From positions 62,001 through 126,000 of the forward strand of contig JAGFBZ010002140.1 in NCBI GenBank assembly GCA_018398805.1: a stretch of 64,000 bases of DNA, given 5' to 3'. This DNA is from Hirundichthys speculiger. Its lineage: Eukaryota; Chordata; Actinopteri; Beloniformes; Exocoetidae. The stretch's first letter is position 1. Each line of letters starts with the position of its first letter. Positions 34,801-62,189 of the stretch are shown in pieces. The notes beneath the pieces are model-generated. The model searched no databases and was not told the DNA's origin. It saw nothing but the letters and a program-made list of their open reading frames with translations. Position numbers and translations under genes: made by a program.

Positions 34801-35811
34801 CTGGGGGGGAGCTGAGCAGCTCTCTTTTTGACTCACATATACAGCTCTCTGGGGGGTCGGGGGTGGGGGGTGTTATTGCTGCAGTAGCAGGAGCATGTTG
34901 GGCTGTAGAGGGTGAAATGAGAAAAAGAAGAGGTAGAAGCAACGGGGTTGTATGAAAGACAGAGAGGAGACGTCATTAGGACTTCACTTCCTTCCCTGCA
35001 TGCAGCTGCTACAGACGCTACGTACCTGTACCTGTACCTGTACCTGTACCTGTACCTGTACCTGTACCTGTACCTGTACCTGGCAGTCCAATCACCTTGG
35101 ACGAGTCATGAGCCCTGAGCTGTTGTAAACTAGGCTGCGCTACGCTCCACCGCTACGCTCCACCGCCCTCCTCCCAATGCTGCTGCAATCCACAGAGAGA
35201 AACCGCTGCAGCCGCATACTGTAGCGTAGCACAACTAGTCGGAGTTATGGTGTCGTCTCTGACACAGATGGATGCAGTATGGAGCCCCGTTTGGGTCATA
35301 ATTCAATGAATAAATGAGTCTATTATTATTAAATATTTCCCATTATTATGATAACAGCTTTGTTTTTCATTAGAATGATTTGTGTGTCAATCACAGCAGA
35401 GAGGGCGGAGCCATTTATGTGATTGGCTGCTCTTTCATTCAGGCATAAGCAACAGAACAGTGAATATCGATAGTGGGCGAGAGGTGCAATGTATATACTC
35501 CAGGCCAGTAGGTGGCAGAATGCAGCTCAGTTTACGGTTAAAAGGTTTCCCGTAGCTCAGTCCAAGCTGCCGTAGCTACAATCGGACTAGGAGCGCACCT
35601 TGATGACGCCACGGCCCGCTGCTAACGGGACCTCACGGCCAAAACTAGTCAATGTCAGAGCGTAGAATGGAGAAGGATCAGCCAATGAGCGTGCAGGTCA
35701 ACCACTGGTCCCGCCCACTGGCAAAATGTCATTTATTATGTAAAAAACTCATTCTTAAAAAAAATGAAAAAGGAAGCAATCATGTAAAATCTCATTCTTA
35801 GATTAAAAAAA

Positions 35812-35861
<50 letters not shown>

Positions 35862-38359
35862 TATTTTTCTAATTTAGCCTTTGTTTATACAGGTAAAAAC
35901 ACATTGAGATCGAGATCTCATTTTCCAGTGTGACCTGTTCAAAACATTCTGAAATAAACTATTATGCATTAAACTATGATTAAATAATAATAAAAATATA
36001 TTTCATAATAATACATTTTTTCATAATAATGGGAAATATTTCATAATAATGGATACGTATTTCATAATAATAAAAGCCTGTATTTCATATTAATAGACTC
36101 ATTTATTCATTGAATTTTGACCCAAATGGGGCTCCATAGGTGCAAACACCCAAGTTCTATGTCTAGGTTTCTAAAACAGCTGCACACAGCTGGAGGGAAA
36201 GGAACATATATTTAAAAGTAGCTTGTGGTGACGTTTGAGTGAAGCTGCACGAACCTGGATGGTGAGTTTGTGTCCTTCACTACAGTCTGTGGTGACTAAG
36301 CAAAACTTGTACAAAAAAAAATATATATAGCACCTCAAAAAAATAATGAAAGAAAATGAAAAAAAAAAAAGGTTTAACAGCTCATTTGTTACGTGCAATC
36401 ATTTTCTAAACTAAAAAAAGAAAGAATGATCTAGTAACGGGTAATCGAGTCCGTTAAAACTTAATGAAACAGTTAATTGATTTAAATTTGCAGAACTTCT
36501 TGTAATATACGTCACACTGTTACTCTGCGGGAGATTTTATGTGAATAGACTTATAATTATCGAAGGTCTCCAAGGGAGGGCGCTAAATAAAGCCTTGAAT
36601 CCGTATGTACGCAATAAACCGCGAGTGTTCGAAGCGCCAGCAGGAGTTTGACTGCTGTCTAATGAAAATAGCTCATTTATGTCGATGTGAGGACGGGATC
36701 AGGTTTATTAAGAGCTATTTGAAAATATCAGGCCAGACTCGATTTTACTGTCATGTCGTGTTGACTGTGGTGCGGTAGCTGTCACGCTAAACTATTGATT
36801 CCCCGAAAAGACAAAAATCCTGGAATCTACACAAACATTTGGATTTTTTTAAATGTGTTTTCCAAAAATGTCTGTATTTCTGATGTACAACAAAGATCTA
36901 ATCGAGCCACGCAACGTTTATTATCTGTATCCCAGTGTTTCCAAATCCAGAACCACTGATATACAAATACTTTAGTTCCCGCTGTTATAAAAGCTACCGA
37001 GCTTTTACATTGTTTTTTATAAAGGCAGTAGCTCGCTAGCTGTAATAACAGCTAATACTTTTATATTAGTTAGCTCGTTGGCTAGCTGCTGCTTCTGTAA
37101 TAGCTGCCGTTGCAATTATGTCAGCTAGCTATCTTCATAATTAGTCAGATGTTGCTTTTATAATTGCTAGCTTTCGCGTAATAACAGTTAGTTATCGCTT
37201 TATAACAGTTAACTATCACTTTAAAATAGCTAGTTTTTGCTTTATAACAGTTAACTATTGCTTTACGATAGTTAGCTATTGGTTTATAATAGCTATTACT
37301 TTATAATAGTCAGCTATTGTACTGTAATAGTTAGCTAACTATTATTAAATGATAGCTATCGCTTGTTACCAGTTAGCTATCACTTTATACTTTATAATAG
37401 ATAGTTATTGCATTATAACACTTAGCTATTACTTTATAATAGTCAGATATTGTATTACAATACAGTAGTTAGCTAACTATTATTAAACGATATTATTATT
37501 AAGCGATAGCTGTCACTTTATAATAGTTAGCTATTATAATAGTTTTTACTAACTTTTATTAAGCGTAGCTAACACTTGTTATCAGTTAGCTATCGCTTTA
37601 TAACAGTTAGCTGTCACTTTACAACAGTTAGCTATCACTTTTATAATAGGGAGCTATTACTTTATCATAGTTAGCTAACTATTATAATATAATAGCTAAC
37701 TGTTATCAAGCAATATCTATTGCTTGATAACAGTTAGTTGTTGCTTTGTAATATCTAGCTATTACTTTATAATAGCTAAAAACAATAGTTAATTTATGTA
37801 AAAGCAAGAGCTAACTATTATAATCTAGGTTTTACAAGTGCAGTTTACTCTGATGTGAATATTTCTTCTGGTTTCTTTCATCTTCCAGCAGTAAACCGGT
37901 TCAGCAGAACAAATCTGGAAGCTCGTGTCAATTATTACAAAGTTAGGAAAAAGTTTTCACTGTTTTTGGACATTTTTGAAATGTACACTTGGCCACCAAA
38001 AACAATTAGCAGGTTTCATGGTAATAATTTTAACTGTTAAATCTCTACACAGTTGCTAATTTCTTTGTTTTTAAAAGGCATCAGAGTTAGATGTTGGATT
38101 ATCAAGCAGCCTGACAAAACGATACTTGTGCAGTTTCACTGAATCTGGACATCCCTGATTGTTGATGACGCTTCTCCCCGCAGCCTACAAGTGCATCATG
38201 GACCAGCGGGAGCGGCTGGAGGAGACCCTCCCCCTCGTCCTGGGCGTCATCTTGGGCCTGATCATCGTCATCACGCTCACCATTTACCACTTCCACCTCA
38301 AGCTGACGGCGAATCAGCCGCAGCTGCCCAGAGATCGCTCCATGTACAAGAACATGTAG
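31771..38359 (+). CDS. lamp5: Lysosome-associated membrane protein family member 5 (BAD-LAMP), complete
   Basis: Type I membrane protein of neuronal endosomes, linked in mammals to inhibitory (GABAergic) neurons and presynaptic vesicle targeting. Six exons: 31771-31831, 32340-32518, 32981-33112, 33340-33436, 34534-34722 and 38184-38359; together 834 nt, 277 residues (human 280). Order: signal peptide ([17 protein letters not shown]), luminal LAMP domain with cysteines and sequons NLS and NGT, transmembrane segment [20 protein letters not shown], and a short tail ending YKNM, a YxxPhi endocytic signal equivalent to human YKHM. All splice phases agree. The ATG is in good context (GCAGCGATGGG). 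Its place between plcb4 and pak5 matches human 20p12. Confidence 0.96.
32340..32518 (+). CDS. lamp5: lamp5 exon 2
   Basis: Acceptor CTCCAG after a C-rich tract at 32301-32317. Reads [20 protein letters not shown] then [20 protein letters not shown], ending VLALNGID. Donor GTAAGG. Confidence 0.96.
32981..33112 (+). CDS. lamp5: lamp5 exon 3
   Basis: Acceptor GCGCAG. Reads [20 protein letters not shown] then [20 protein letters not shown] and YFSK. 44 codons; donor GTGCGC. Confidence 0.96.
33340..33436 (+). CDS. lamp5: lamp5 exon 4
   Basis: Acceptor CTGCAG. Reads [20 protein letters not shown] then [12 protein letters not shown]. Donor GTAAGT. Confidence 0.96.
33689..34350 (-). mobile_element. 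hAT (Charlie-like) non-autonomous element, copy 3 (inverted)
   Basis: Reverse orientation of the family at 2031 and 28029: starts CATGTGTCAAACACAAGGCC and ends AAAATGAGTCTGACACCCCT. Lies in the lamp5 intron before exon 5. Its flanks are AT-rich, so the duplication is ambiguous. Confidence 0.82.
34510..34531 (+). promoter_or_regulatory. lamp5: Pure-C polypyrimidine tract of lamp5 exon 5
   Basis: 22 consecutive C then CAG. Functional polypyrimidine tracts are usually U-rich, so this one may bind poly(C)-binding proteins rather than U2AF strongly. Confidence 0.6.
34534..34722 (+). CDS. lamp5: lamp5 exon 5
   Basis: Acceptor preceded by an unbroken C run (34510-34531). Reads [20 protein letters not shown] then [20 protein letters not shown] and [14 protein letters not shown]. 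Donor GTAAGG. Confidence 0.96.
35023..35082. repeat. (TACCTG)10 hexamer repeat
   Basis: Ten exact TACCTG units in the last lamp5 intron. Confidence 0.96.
35278..36138. mobile_element. TATGGAGCCCC MITE copy 2
   Basis: Ends TATGGAGCCCCGTTTGGGTC and near-reverse complement GACCCAAATGGGGCTCCATA. Shares a core (GTGTGTCAATCACAGCAGAG, CCAGTAGGTGGCAGAATGC) with 54268-55107. Interior poly-A and (AT)n at 35804-35860. No clear flanking duplication. Confidence 0.85.
36960..37820. repeat. Degenerate TTAGCTATxxCTTTATAA tandem array
   Basis: About 0.8 kb of lamp5 intron made of diverged short units built from TTATAATAGTTAGCTATTAC and TTTATAACAGTTAGCTATCG variants. Unit length drifts around 20-24 bp. Confidence 0.8.
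38184..38359 (+). CDS. lamp5: lamp5 exon 6: transmembrane segment and tail
   Basis: Acceptor CCGCAG. Reads [20 protein letters not shown] then [20 protein letters not shown], ending RSMYKNM and TAG. The preceding intron is about 3.5 kb and repeat-rich. Confidence 0.96.
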
Positions 38360-39250
38360 TCGGCCCGAGACCCGTCCCATCGACGCCCCGGGCCTCGAAC
38401 GCCACAGAGGACCGACACCGGACTGAACCCCTGATTGATGCACTGCCCCCCCGTAGCTCTGGAACAGCTAAAACACAAGCTAACAGAACCGCCCGGGGCC
38501 ACGTTTGGGTCCAGCTGGAGGGTAAACCACCTAAATTTAATCAACATCGCTGCTGAATCGAAGCCTGATGTCATAAGTAGTCCGCATCAAAGTTCCTGGA
38601 GCGTTCATGAAAATAAATATCTCCAGGTTTCCATTATTCCCCCCCGTTACATCCCAGGAGGCCAGTCCATCATTTGCTCCCATTTATATTTGAAATTTAT
38701 GAAATTTCCAAGCTTCTGCTGTGACCGATTTCTCTCTGAAACTGCTGCTGAATGAATTCATTGCCAGTTGTCGGTTCTATTAGCTAACGCTGATACGTTT
38801 CTGTTCTCGTCTCTTTTACTCAGATTTTGAATGCGAGCCATAGTGTTGTCAGTGGGCCGTCTTGTAGCGTAACCGTGCAGTTTTTCTTCTTTCACATTAA
38901 CACACCTTTCCTCCGCACCGATGTATGGAACATAGCTAAAGAAAAACAGAAAACACCGGACACAAGTGACCCATAAAAAAAAAATAAAAAAAAGATTATC
39001 AAAGAGTGTTTTATGGAATTGCAGAGATGTTGTTAAACGAAATGTGTATTAAATATTTTCAGAGTAAAAGTCTATGCATAAACCTCTGCTGATGCAATCG
39101 TGTGCAGTATTCGTGTTCTGTTTGAAATAAATTGCTGGATACACCCTTGCCAAATTATTTCTATTATTAAAGCATTTGTCACACCACAACAGTAAACACC
39201 CTCCTCCTTCACTGTAAATGAGAAATAAAGTAAGAATCATTATCTTATTC
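38360..39250 (+). other. lamp5: lamp5 3' UTR (probable)
   Basis: Sequence after the stop with AATAAA at 39126-39131 and at 39224-39229. The second is followed by moderately T-rich sequence. The exact cleavage site cannot be fixed. Confidence 0.5.
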
Positions 39251-39711
39251 CCAGATGTGCTAGTGAAAAATATCTGAGATCAAAATGAGGAAATTGCACC
39301 AGAACGCAGTGATGAATGATGGCGGCTGGGACCAGCTGACCCAGACGCCCATCAGATGTAGACGCGGCGCGAAGGGAGTATTGATTTTGTTCCAGCTCTG
39401 GGTTTTCAAAGGAAACACAATATGAGTGAGTCTAATTGGAAACAAAAAGATCATTTATGTCTTTTACACCTGTTTGTTCAGCTGCGTGGACGTCATTCAT
39501 CACCTCCAGCTGCAGCACAACAACGTTGAAGCCATTTGACCCAGTTGATCATTCAGACTCGCTTGGAGATAGTCTTGATAAAAAATCCTTAAAAAAAAAA
39601 ACTATATCCGAGACAAACCGTCCCAGTTCTAGTACCAGGTCAAACCCCTATGTGCTTCAGAACTGCTTTAATTTGTCACCACAGAGATTCCTCAGAGAAT
39701 TTGGTCCATAT

Positions 39712-40282
39712 TGACATCATATCATGATGACATGATATGTCATCATGATATGATACCATGATATATCATGATATAATACTATGATATCATGATATGATGT
39801 CATGATATATCATGATATGATACCATGATATCGTGATATGTCATGATATATATCATGATATATAAGGATATATCATCATGATATGGTATCATTATATCAT
39901 GATGATATGGTATCATTATACCATATTATGGTATCATCATGATATCAAAATATGTCATGATATATCATATTATGATATATCATATCATGATATGATATAT
40001 CATATGATATATCATGATATGATATATCATGATATATCATGATATATCATATGATATATCATATCATATCATATATCATGATATGATATATCTTGATATG
40101 ATATATCATGATATATCATATCATGGTATATCGTGATATGTCATATCATATCATGATATGATATATCATATCATGATATACCATGATATATTATGATATG
40201 ATGATATGATATCATATTATGATATATATTGTGATAAATTATGGTATCGTGATATATCATGATATATCATGATATGATATCA
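39712..40282. repeat. ATATCATGATATG palindromic array
   Basis: About 570 bp made almost only of ATATCATG, CATGATAT and TGATATG variants with no fixed period. Each unit is self-complementary, so the array can fold into hairpins or cruciforms. Confidence 0.93.
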
Positions 40283-40936
40283 TCATCTGTTCTGCTGGAC
40301 TGAGATCTGGTGACTGTGGAGGTCATCAGGATAGTGAACCCATCGTCATGTTCAAGGAACCAGTTTGAGATGGTTTGAGTTTTGTGACACGGTGCAGGAT
40401 CCTGCTGGACGTAGCCATCAGAAGATGGGGACGCTGTGGTCACAAGTATGAAAAGAAGGCGCATTAGTTTTGAGCTCCACTTGTATCATTAACCACACAG
40501 TAAAATGTTGATAATGTCTCTTATTTCATGCAGTGTCATCGTTTTCCTGCAGGGCTCAATGATGCATCTGCACACACGGATGCTGTTGTTGTTGTAGCCA
40601 AGTTCTTTAGAGATGAAACAGATAGAAAAACAAAAATAAATGAGACTGCAAGAACTGTAGAAGATGAATCTATCATAATTTACACTAATTAATATGTACA
40701 TACCTTTCTGGAAGAAATGAAATCAAAATACTCTTCTGCCGGCTCCATCTAGAGATACGACTCGTAATCAATAAGCCACAGTCACAATTGATAGGTGTTT
40801 TTTTTTTTTTTGTTGTCGTTTTGTTTTATTATTTTTTAAATCTTGTTCCTATAGTTATGTAGAGCCTGCAGGCAGCTTAGAGTCGACTGTGGCAGCAGGA
40901 ACATGTGCAGGAGCGAGAAGACACCAGACGTTCAGT

Positions 40937-40975
40937 TCAACTTTATTAGTATAGCGTCAATTACAATATATATTT
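40937..40975 (-). mobile_element. LINE/SINE 3' tail fragment
   Basis: Reverse complement reads GACGCTATACTAATAAAGTT then GAA, like the tail at 56944-56972 (ACGCTATACAAATAAAATTG). Very short remnant. Confidence 0.45.
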
Positions 40976-41462
40976 TCTCTGGGTGCCCCCCCCCCCCCCA
41001 GCAATTATTATTACATCTTAATTAAAGAAACCGATGTGTGTACCCAAACATGACAGGGAGTCAAAAGAAGACTCATCTTTTGATCCAGACTGTAAGTAGT
41101 TTCACTGGTCTACTAGCTAATAATGAATACTTGCCACAAAAAAAAACGTTTTATTTTGTATTATGGTAAAGACCAATTAGATGATGAAAGCTCACTATCA
41201 ACAGCAAAAGCTAGAGGATGAGGGCGAACCAGGGGTCCGTCTTCTGGCTCCAGAAGTCCACAGCTGGCTCAAAACTGGAGATTCAAGCTGATCGTGCTGA
41301 TCCTTTTTTCACTTTTTATTATTCCAAGGAGTTTATACACCGTATTCATCACTTATATGACAGTTATTAATATTACAGGTGGACACCTCAGTGGAGAACT
41401 CGCCCCTCGACGGGTTTCAGCTGTTTTTCCCTCCAACAGCGGTCAAAGAAATCGGTCACAAC

Positions 41463-42201
41463 TAGAGGTCTTCACAGGTCCACTTTCATGGACCCGAACC
41501 CGAATGGACCCGTGAAAATACGACCCGAAACCGACCCGACCCGAGCTATTATCATAAGTCCAGGGTTCCGAACCCGAATGAACCCGCAATATTTGGATGC
41601 GACCCGAGTCTTTAGTTTCCGACCACGAACCAAACCGAGAAACACGCATAGAACCAAGACAATCCAGCCCATAGTTGATCATGTTAAAAGCGTTGAATAA
41701 AACTTGATTTTCTTACCTAAAGTTGTCTTCTTCTACCGGTTCAGTTGCTACATAGGCTACGTGACGTAAACAACAATAAATCCACGTCGTTATTTTCTTT
41801 GTGGATACAGATGCTATTGGTAGCAACTGCTAACACTACACCGATCAGGATGTGTCGTAAATATGTTCTTTCATCCAACGTTGTCATGTTGGTGATCCGT
41901 TGTGCTTTACAGCTGCTGGACAAACCGCTAATAACACGCTACGGAAACATGATTGTTTCATGACAAATACGCCACGTTAATGGATAATTAATTAAACTGC
42001 TCCGAGTCCTGACATTAGCTGCCACCGCCAATATCTTTACCTCTCTGGAGTAAACGTGGACCCAGCCTGTCAGAGAGCACCGACCGGACCCGAGACTAAC
42101 TGTACCGATTCTGACCCGGAGTCACGTCTTTTGAATGGACCCGAGACCCGATTTGGGTCGGGTCAGAACCTCAGGTTTTCGGGTTGTTCGAGAGACCTCT
42201 A
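41463..42201. mobile_element. hAT-type MITE rich in GACCCGA motifs
   Basis: Begins TAGAGGTCTTCACAGGTCC and ends TTCGAGAGACCTCTA, with a perfect 8-bp duplication GTCACAAC (41455-41462 and 42202-42209). Both ends carry GACCCGAACCCGA/TCGGGTCGGGTC-like inverted repeats. Confidence 0.9.
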
Positions 42202-42209
42202 GTCACAAC

Positions 42210-43545
42210 ACAAACAGATATGCAGGAAAAACCCTGAAAAGGTAACCGGAGACGGTCTCCTTCCAACCAGGGAGTTGCCACCAGATCAGGTAGCCGGCAG
42301 TCTTCGTAAAGCAGACGGATGCTAGGTATACGTCGGTGAGGAACATGATGGAGCGCTGGACGTTGTTGACTCTTCTCCCATCATGGAGTACAACAAGTAC
42401 ATGGAGCTGATCGATCTGATCATCTCATCCAATACGATGCAGCGCGCCGTCCTCCTCCTCAACAGCGGAGGCTCTGCCACGAGGACTTCACGGTGGAGCT
42501 GGTGAAACAACTCAATCAGGTGCTCCTGTGGGCAGACAAACCAGCCATGTTCCTGTTGCATCTGCTGCTGACTCAGATCCAACATGGAGGCCCGACAGAT
42601 CCACTGGAGCATCTTCTTGGCACAGTGTCGTCTAGCTTGTTCCCTCAGAGGAAAGGCTCATTGCAAATCAATGCAAAGGTGTTTTTGTAGTGATCGCCTC
42701 TACCTTTGGACAGGATCTATCCAGGATGGCAACACCCCCCCCCCCCCCCATCCCCCATCCACAGAGCACGAGAAGTCATTGAGCGAGTTAATGTGAATCA
42801 TAAGTTACATGGATGCAGACCACTGAAGTCATTCACACATTTCCTGCAGAAGCCTCAGTTTTATCCTCACCGATGCCCCGCAGTTCCACTTGTCCCAGTT
42901 GTCTAGTTTTTATTTACCGCTCAGGCGTCGCTCACTGAGAGACGATCCATTCTCTGTCCGAGTTAAATCAATATCCCATTATAGTGTTTCAGATGGAAAT
43001 GGCTCAGAGGAAAAAGAAAGAGCAATCGCCTGATATACTAGCAGTTCAGCGGTAACGTTGGCTCTCTGCTTCTGCGCTCTGAGGTGACGGTGAATTCGTT
43101 GGCAATGAGAACTGCAGTATTTTAAAAAGGTGGAAAAACAAAGTTCCAGAAATAACGATGGAGAGCTTCCTACCTGAGTTACCGCCAAAATTTGACTTGT
43201 GTCCATCCTAAAATCCAAACAAACGTAACGCAGTTTTCGTTGTCAAGTTTTTAATCTCTCCCTCTTTTTTGTGAGCGATTAAAGGTGCACCGTCGCTCAC
43301 ATTGAAGACGGACCGGCGTCACTTTTTTTAAGCTAAGAAAGCATTCCACCGCTTCCACCATGTGGACACTTTACACACTCAAAGGTCGGCATCTTGTCCA
43401 CCATGTCCACGTTCCACACCAGCCGGTGGCTTGCTGTCAGTCAAACAGCCAGCGGGTTTTTACCGTTTTATATAATTTCAACACCCGCCCCCCCTTCAGC
43501 TGTCATGGATGTAAAATCTGACAAAACTGTTTCTTTTTTTGGCCG
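42210..43545. other. Spacer between lamp5 and pak5, no gene recognised
   Basis: Contains a short stretch near 42385-42470 (PIMEYNKYMELIDLI) faintly like piggyBac-type transposase, without other support, and a C run at 42727-42740. No exon of a known gene is seen. Confidence 0.5.
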
Positions 43546-43774
43546 TTTAGTAAAAGTAATAATATGATTTAGCAGCACGGAGGGTGATGAGTTCTCTGTT
43601 AGCATTAGCTCTGGTCCATAGGTCTGTCCCACATCACAAGCCTCACATTATACCAAACAAAATAAATATCCAGGGCCATATATATTGGCAGACAACGAGG
43701 CAGGCTAGCAAGCTAATGCTAATGGAGAGATGTTTTCACTCACCTGCTGCTAAATCATATTACTTTTACTAAAT
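43546..43774. repeat. Inverted repeat (about 30-bp arms)
   Basis: TTTAGTAAAAGTAATAATAT and GATTTAGCAGC face AGCTAATGC-separated reverse copies ending AATATGATTTAGCAG on the other strand at 43744-43774. Probably part of a larger MITE whose ends I could not place. Confidence 0.6.
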
Positions 43775-44315
43775 GGTGGTTAAATCAATCATCTAAAAGA
43801 CAAAGCTAACTTACCTTGGAGCAAATGTAGGTGTGTTTTGTAACTTTCTCCACGTTCAGTTGCTTGTGTGGACAGACATAACTTTACCCACAGCCTGCAT
43901 TCTCCGGCGTTTGTTTTGGTTTGGGAAAGAAAATTAAAAAAATGTCCCTCCAAACATTCTGGGAACCTCGAGTCACTGTTGCAGGTCCCCAGCAGCAATA
44001 TTTCACCATGGAGTTATTATAGTATAATATTAACACTGATGATACACATCGGAAAAATAGTGAATTAACACAGTCCTTAACGCAGGAGCAGCTGCGACCT
44101 CGCAACAGTAACTAGGGAGGGGGCGGTGCTTACCGAAAGGTCAATTCCTTCAACCTGGAGGGGAGCCTGCCCGACTACTGCGCAGGTGCTGCTATTTTCA
44201 CCTGTTAGGTGACCAGTTACAACGCGTTGCATCTTTGCAGACGCGACCGCTTCAGGTAAAGAAAGCAACAAGTGACAGAGACGATTCGTTCTACTGCGAC
44301 GTCTGCGCGTCGGAT

Positions 44316-44765
44316 AGCTCCAGAGCAAAGAAGCTACACATCTACCCCTCACCTTGACAGGGCTAAAGCTACTTCTCTGTGCAGAGAAGATGAAAGGCAC
44401 TAATGAGGCACTAATGAGACACTAATAAAGAACTAATGAGGCACAAGGGGAAGAACATTGACAGCTCCAGATGTCACATAGCTCCAGAGCAAAGAAGCTA
44501 CACATCTATCACCTCACCTTGACAGGGGTAAAGCTACTTCTCTGTGCAGAGATGATGAAAGGTACTAATGAGGCACTAATGAGGAACTAATAAGGCACGA
44601 GGGGAAGAACATTGATAGCTCCAGATGTCACATAGCTCCAGAGCAAAGAAGCTACACATCTATCCCCTCACCTTGACAGGGGTAAAGCTACTTCTCTGCG
44701 CAGACTCACTAATGAGTCACTAATGAGGCACGAGGGGAAGAACTTCAACAGCTCCAGATGTACTC
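44316..44765. repeat. Tandem repeat, about 155-165 bp unit, nearly three copies
   Basis: Units start with AGCTCCAGAGCAAAGAAGCT at 44316, 44480 and 44634, and include CACTAATGAGGCACTAATGA sub-repeats of varying number. The last unit is incomplete. Confidence 0.88.
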
Positions 44766-46705
44766 GTTCTAAAGGGGATGTTGGCGCTTGGTCATGTGAC
44801 CCTTCTGAGGGCACCGCCCGGTTGCTCTTCGGAAAGACAGAACCGCCCATGTGAATGCACAAATACATGATCTGAAACACAGCCAAAATAAAGTGATGAT
44901 GATTAAACAGAGCCCTTGAAATAATCTGACAGTGTGCAGTTTAAAAAAAAAACAAAAAATCTCTGCTTGATATGAGACACAAAGAAATAAGAGACTGCAA
45001 GAGGGTGATGAAAGAAAAATCCATGCAACACATCTCAATGCTTTTATGTGCATTTCTTTTTTAATTGAAACCAGATTCACTGATAACAAACATGCAGTAT
45101 CACTGTACAAGCCAAAACCACAGATAAGTATAACTCATTCAGATCTTGACACGTCGTCAAGGATTAGCCTGCGACTCACACACACACACACACGAACGCA
45201 CACGCACGCACAAACACAAGCGCTACAGAGATAAGCTAGCTCCCGTCCTGTTGCTCTCCAAACAAACGCCGACTCACACGTCACACGCGCACGGTCGTAT
45301 TTACATATCACAGTGACTGATGGGTAAAAAAAAAAAAAAAACGATGCAGGGTGGGGGGGGTTACGGCGTTGTCCCGGCCCGACCGGAGACGAGGATGGCA
45401 GCGCGGTTCAGGTGATAGCGAGCGTGTCTGACTGAGGCGGGATAAGGACTGAGATGATGACAGTGAAGGTGTGACGACGACGAGGCCTTTTTATCAGCAT
45501 CCTGAATTCAGCGCAGTGGGGGGGTGGGGGGGTGGGGTTTAAAGAAACACAGCGGGACTGCAAATACAAAAGAAAAATAAATCTTTTGTTTTAGTAAAAT
45601 CTGTGCTACATTTAAACGTGTGGTGCCGTAAAAGCGGCGGTTCGTGGATCCGTGAACGGTTCCGGGGTTTTTGCTCGGATGATATAACATCTGATATCGC
45701 TGTCTGCCAAATGTGCCTTCAGAGATGTAAATCAAATACCCAACAAAAAAATAAAACAGAATTAAAAAAAATAAAAGAAAAAAGGCCACACTACAAATAA
45801 AAATATACTTTCAATCCCAATAAATAAATAAATACTTTAAAATGTCATACAAAATTCTGACATTACCCTTTTTGTCCAACATTTAATGGAAGTTCTGTCT
45901 ACAAATGTGAGATAATAAATATATTAAGTAATTTTTTTAAATTTTTTTTTATTTTTGGTAACAGTTAAGTTTAGGTGATTTTTTTATTTGGAATATCTCG
46001 TATCTTTAAGCAAAAACTGGATTATAAACAGTAGGAAAGATCTCTGCAGAAACTCTATTTAATACTGCTCATATCACAATGGTTACGACACGATAAAATA
46101 CTGCAAATTATCAAAACTGTACACGAAATCTTACAGGTTTTTTTTGTCTAAAATACATTTTCCGCCCTCCGCGTGGGAAGAGAGACGCGGGAGAGCCCGC
46201 CTCCGTCCGAGCGGCGGCCCGTCCTCCGGGCGGCGCCCCGACCGCCGTCAAAAGCCCGTCTCTTTGCGCCGACTGCTCCGGCGGCTCTGGATTAGCGGCG
46301 TTGGGCGGCCCGGGTCCCTCCGGCCGCTCGGCCCACCTCTCTGCAGCTCTGGAAGGCTGGTGGCTGCTACGAGTCTGCCGGAGACTCACCGTCAGGGAAG
46401 CAAGAGTAGCGCAGCGGGAGACGCCGGCCCACGTCTCCAGTGGGCACACGTTTCTGTTCCAGTTCACAGGTTTAAGTTTTTTTTTGTTTGTTTGTTTGTT
46501 TTCTTCATTTCTTTGACTTGTGTTTTTAAAAGTATTCCTTAGATATTCCTCTAGTTAATCTACGTCACGGTTACAGGTGTGAGTGTGGGTGGCGCGCCAC
46601 TGAGCGGTGGGGTGGTCTGGCTGGGTGAGGGAGGTGCCGCCCCGGAGGGGCGTGGATGTGTGCAGGTTCAGCGTGGAAGAGGTTCTAGCGTTCAGGGCCA
46701 GCGGG
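44766..46705. other. pak5: pak5 3' flank / 3' UTR region
   Basis: No gene of its own recognised. Holds a (CA)n tract at 45177-45222 and GC-rich sequence at 46160-46330. TTTATT motifs (AATAAA on the minus strand) near 45930-45990 could end the pak5 transcript about 0.75 kb after the stop, but this is not decided by the sequence. Confidence 0.4.

Positions 46706-62189
<15,484 letters not shown>

Noticed and set aside
42385..42470. piggyBac-like transposase fragment (PIMEYNKYMELIDLI)
   Set aside because: Only a few residues resemble the family, reading is interrupted, and no terminal repeats or TTAA sites were found.
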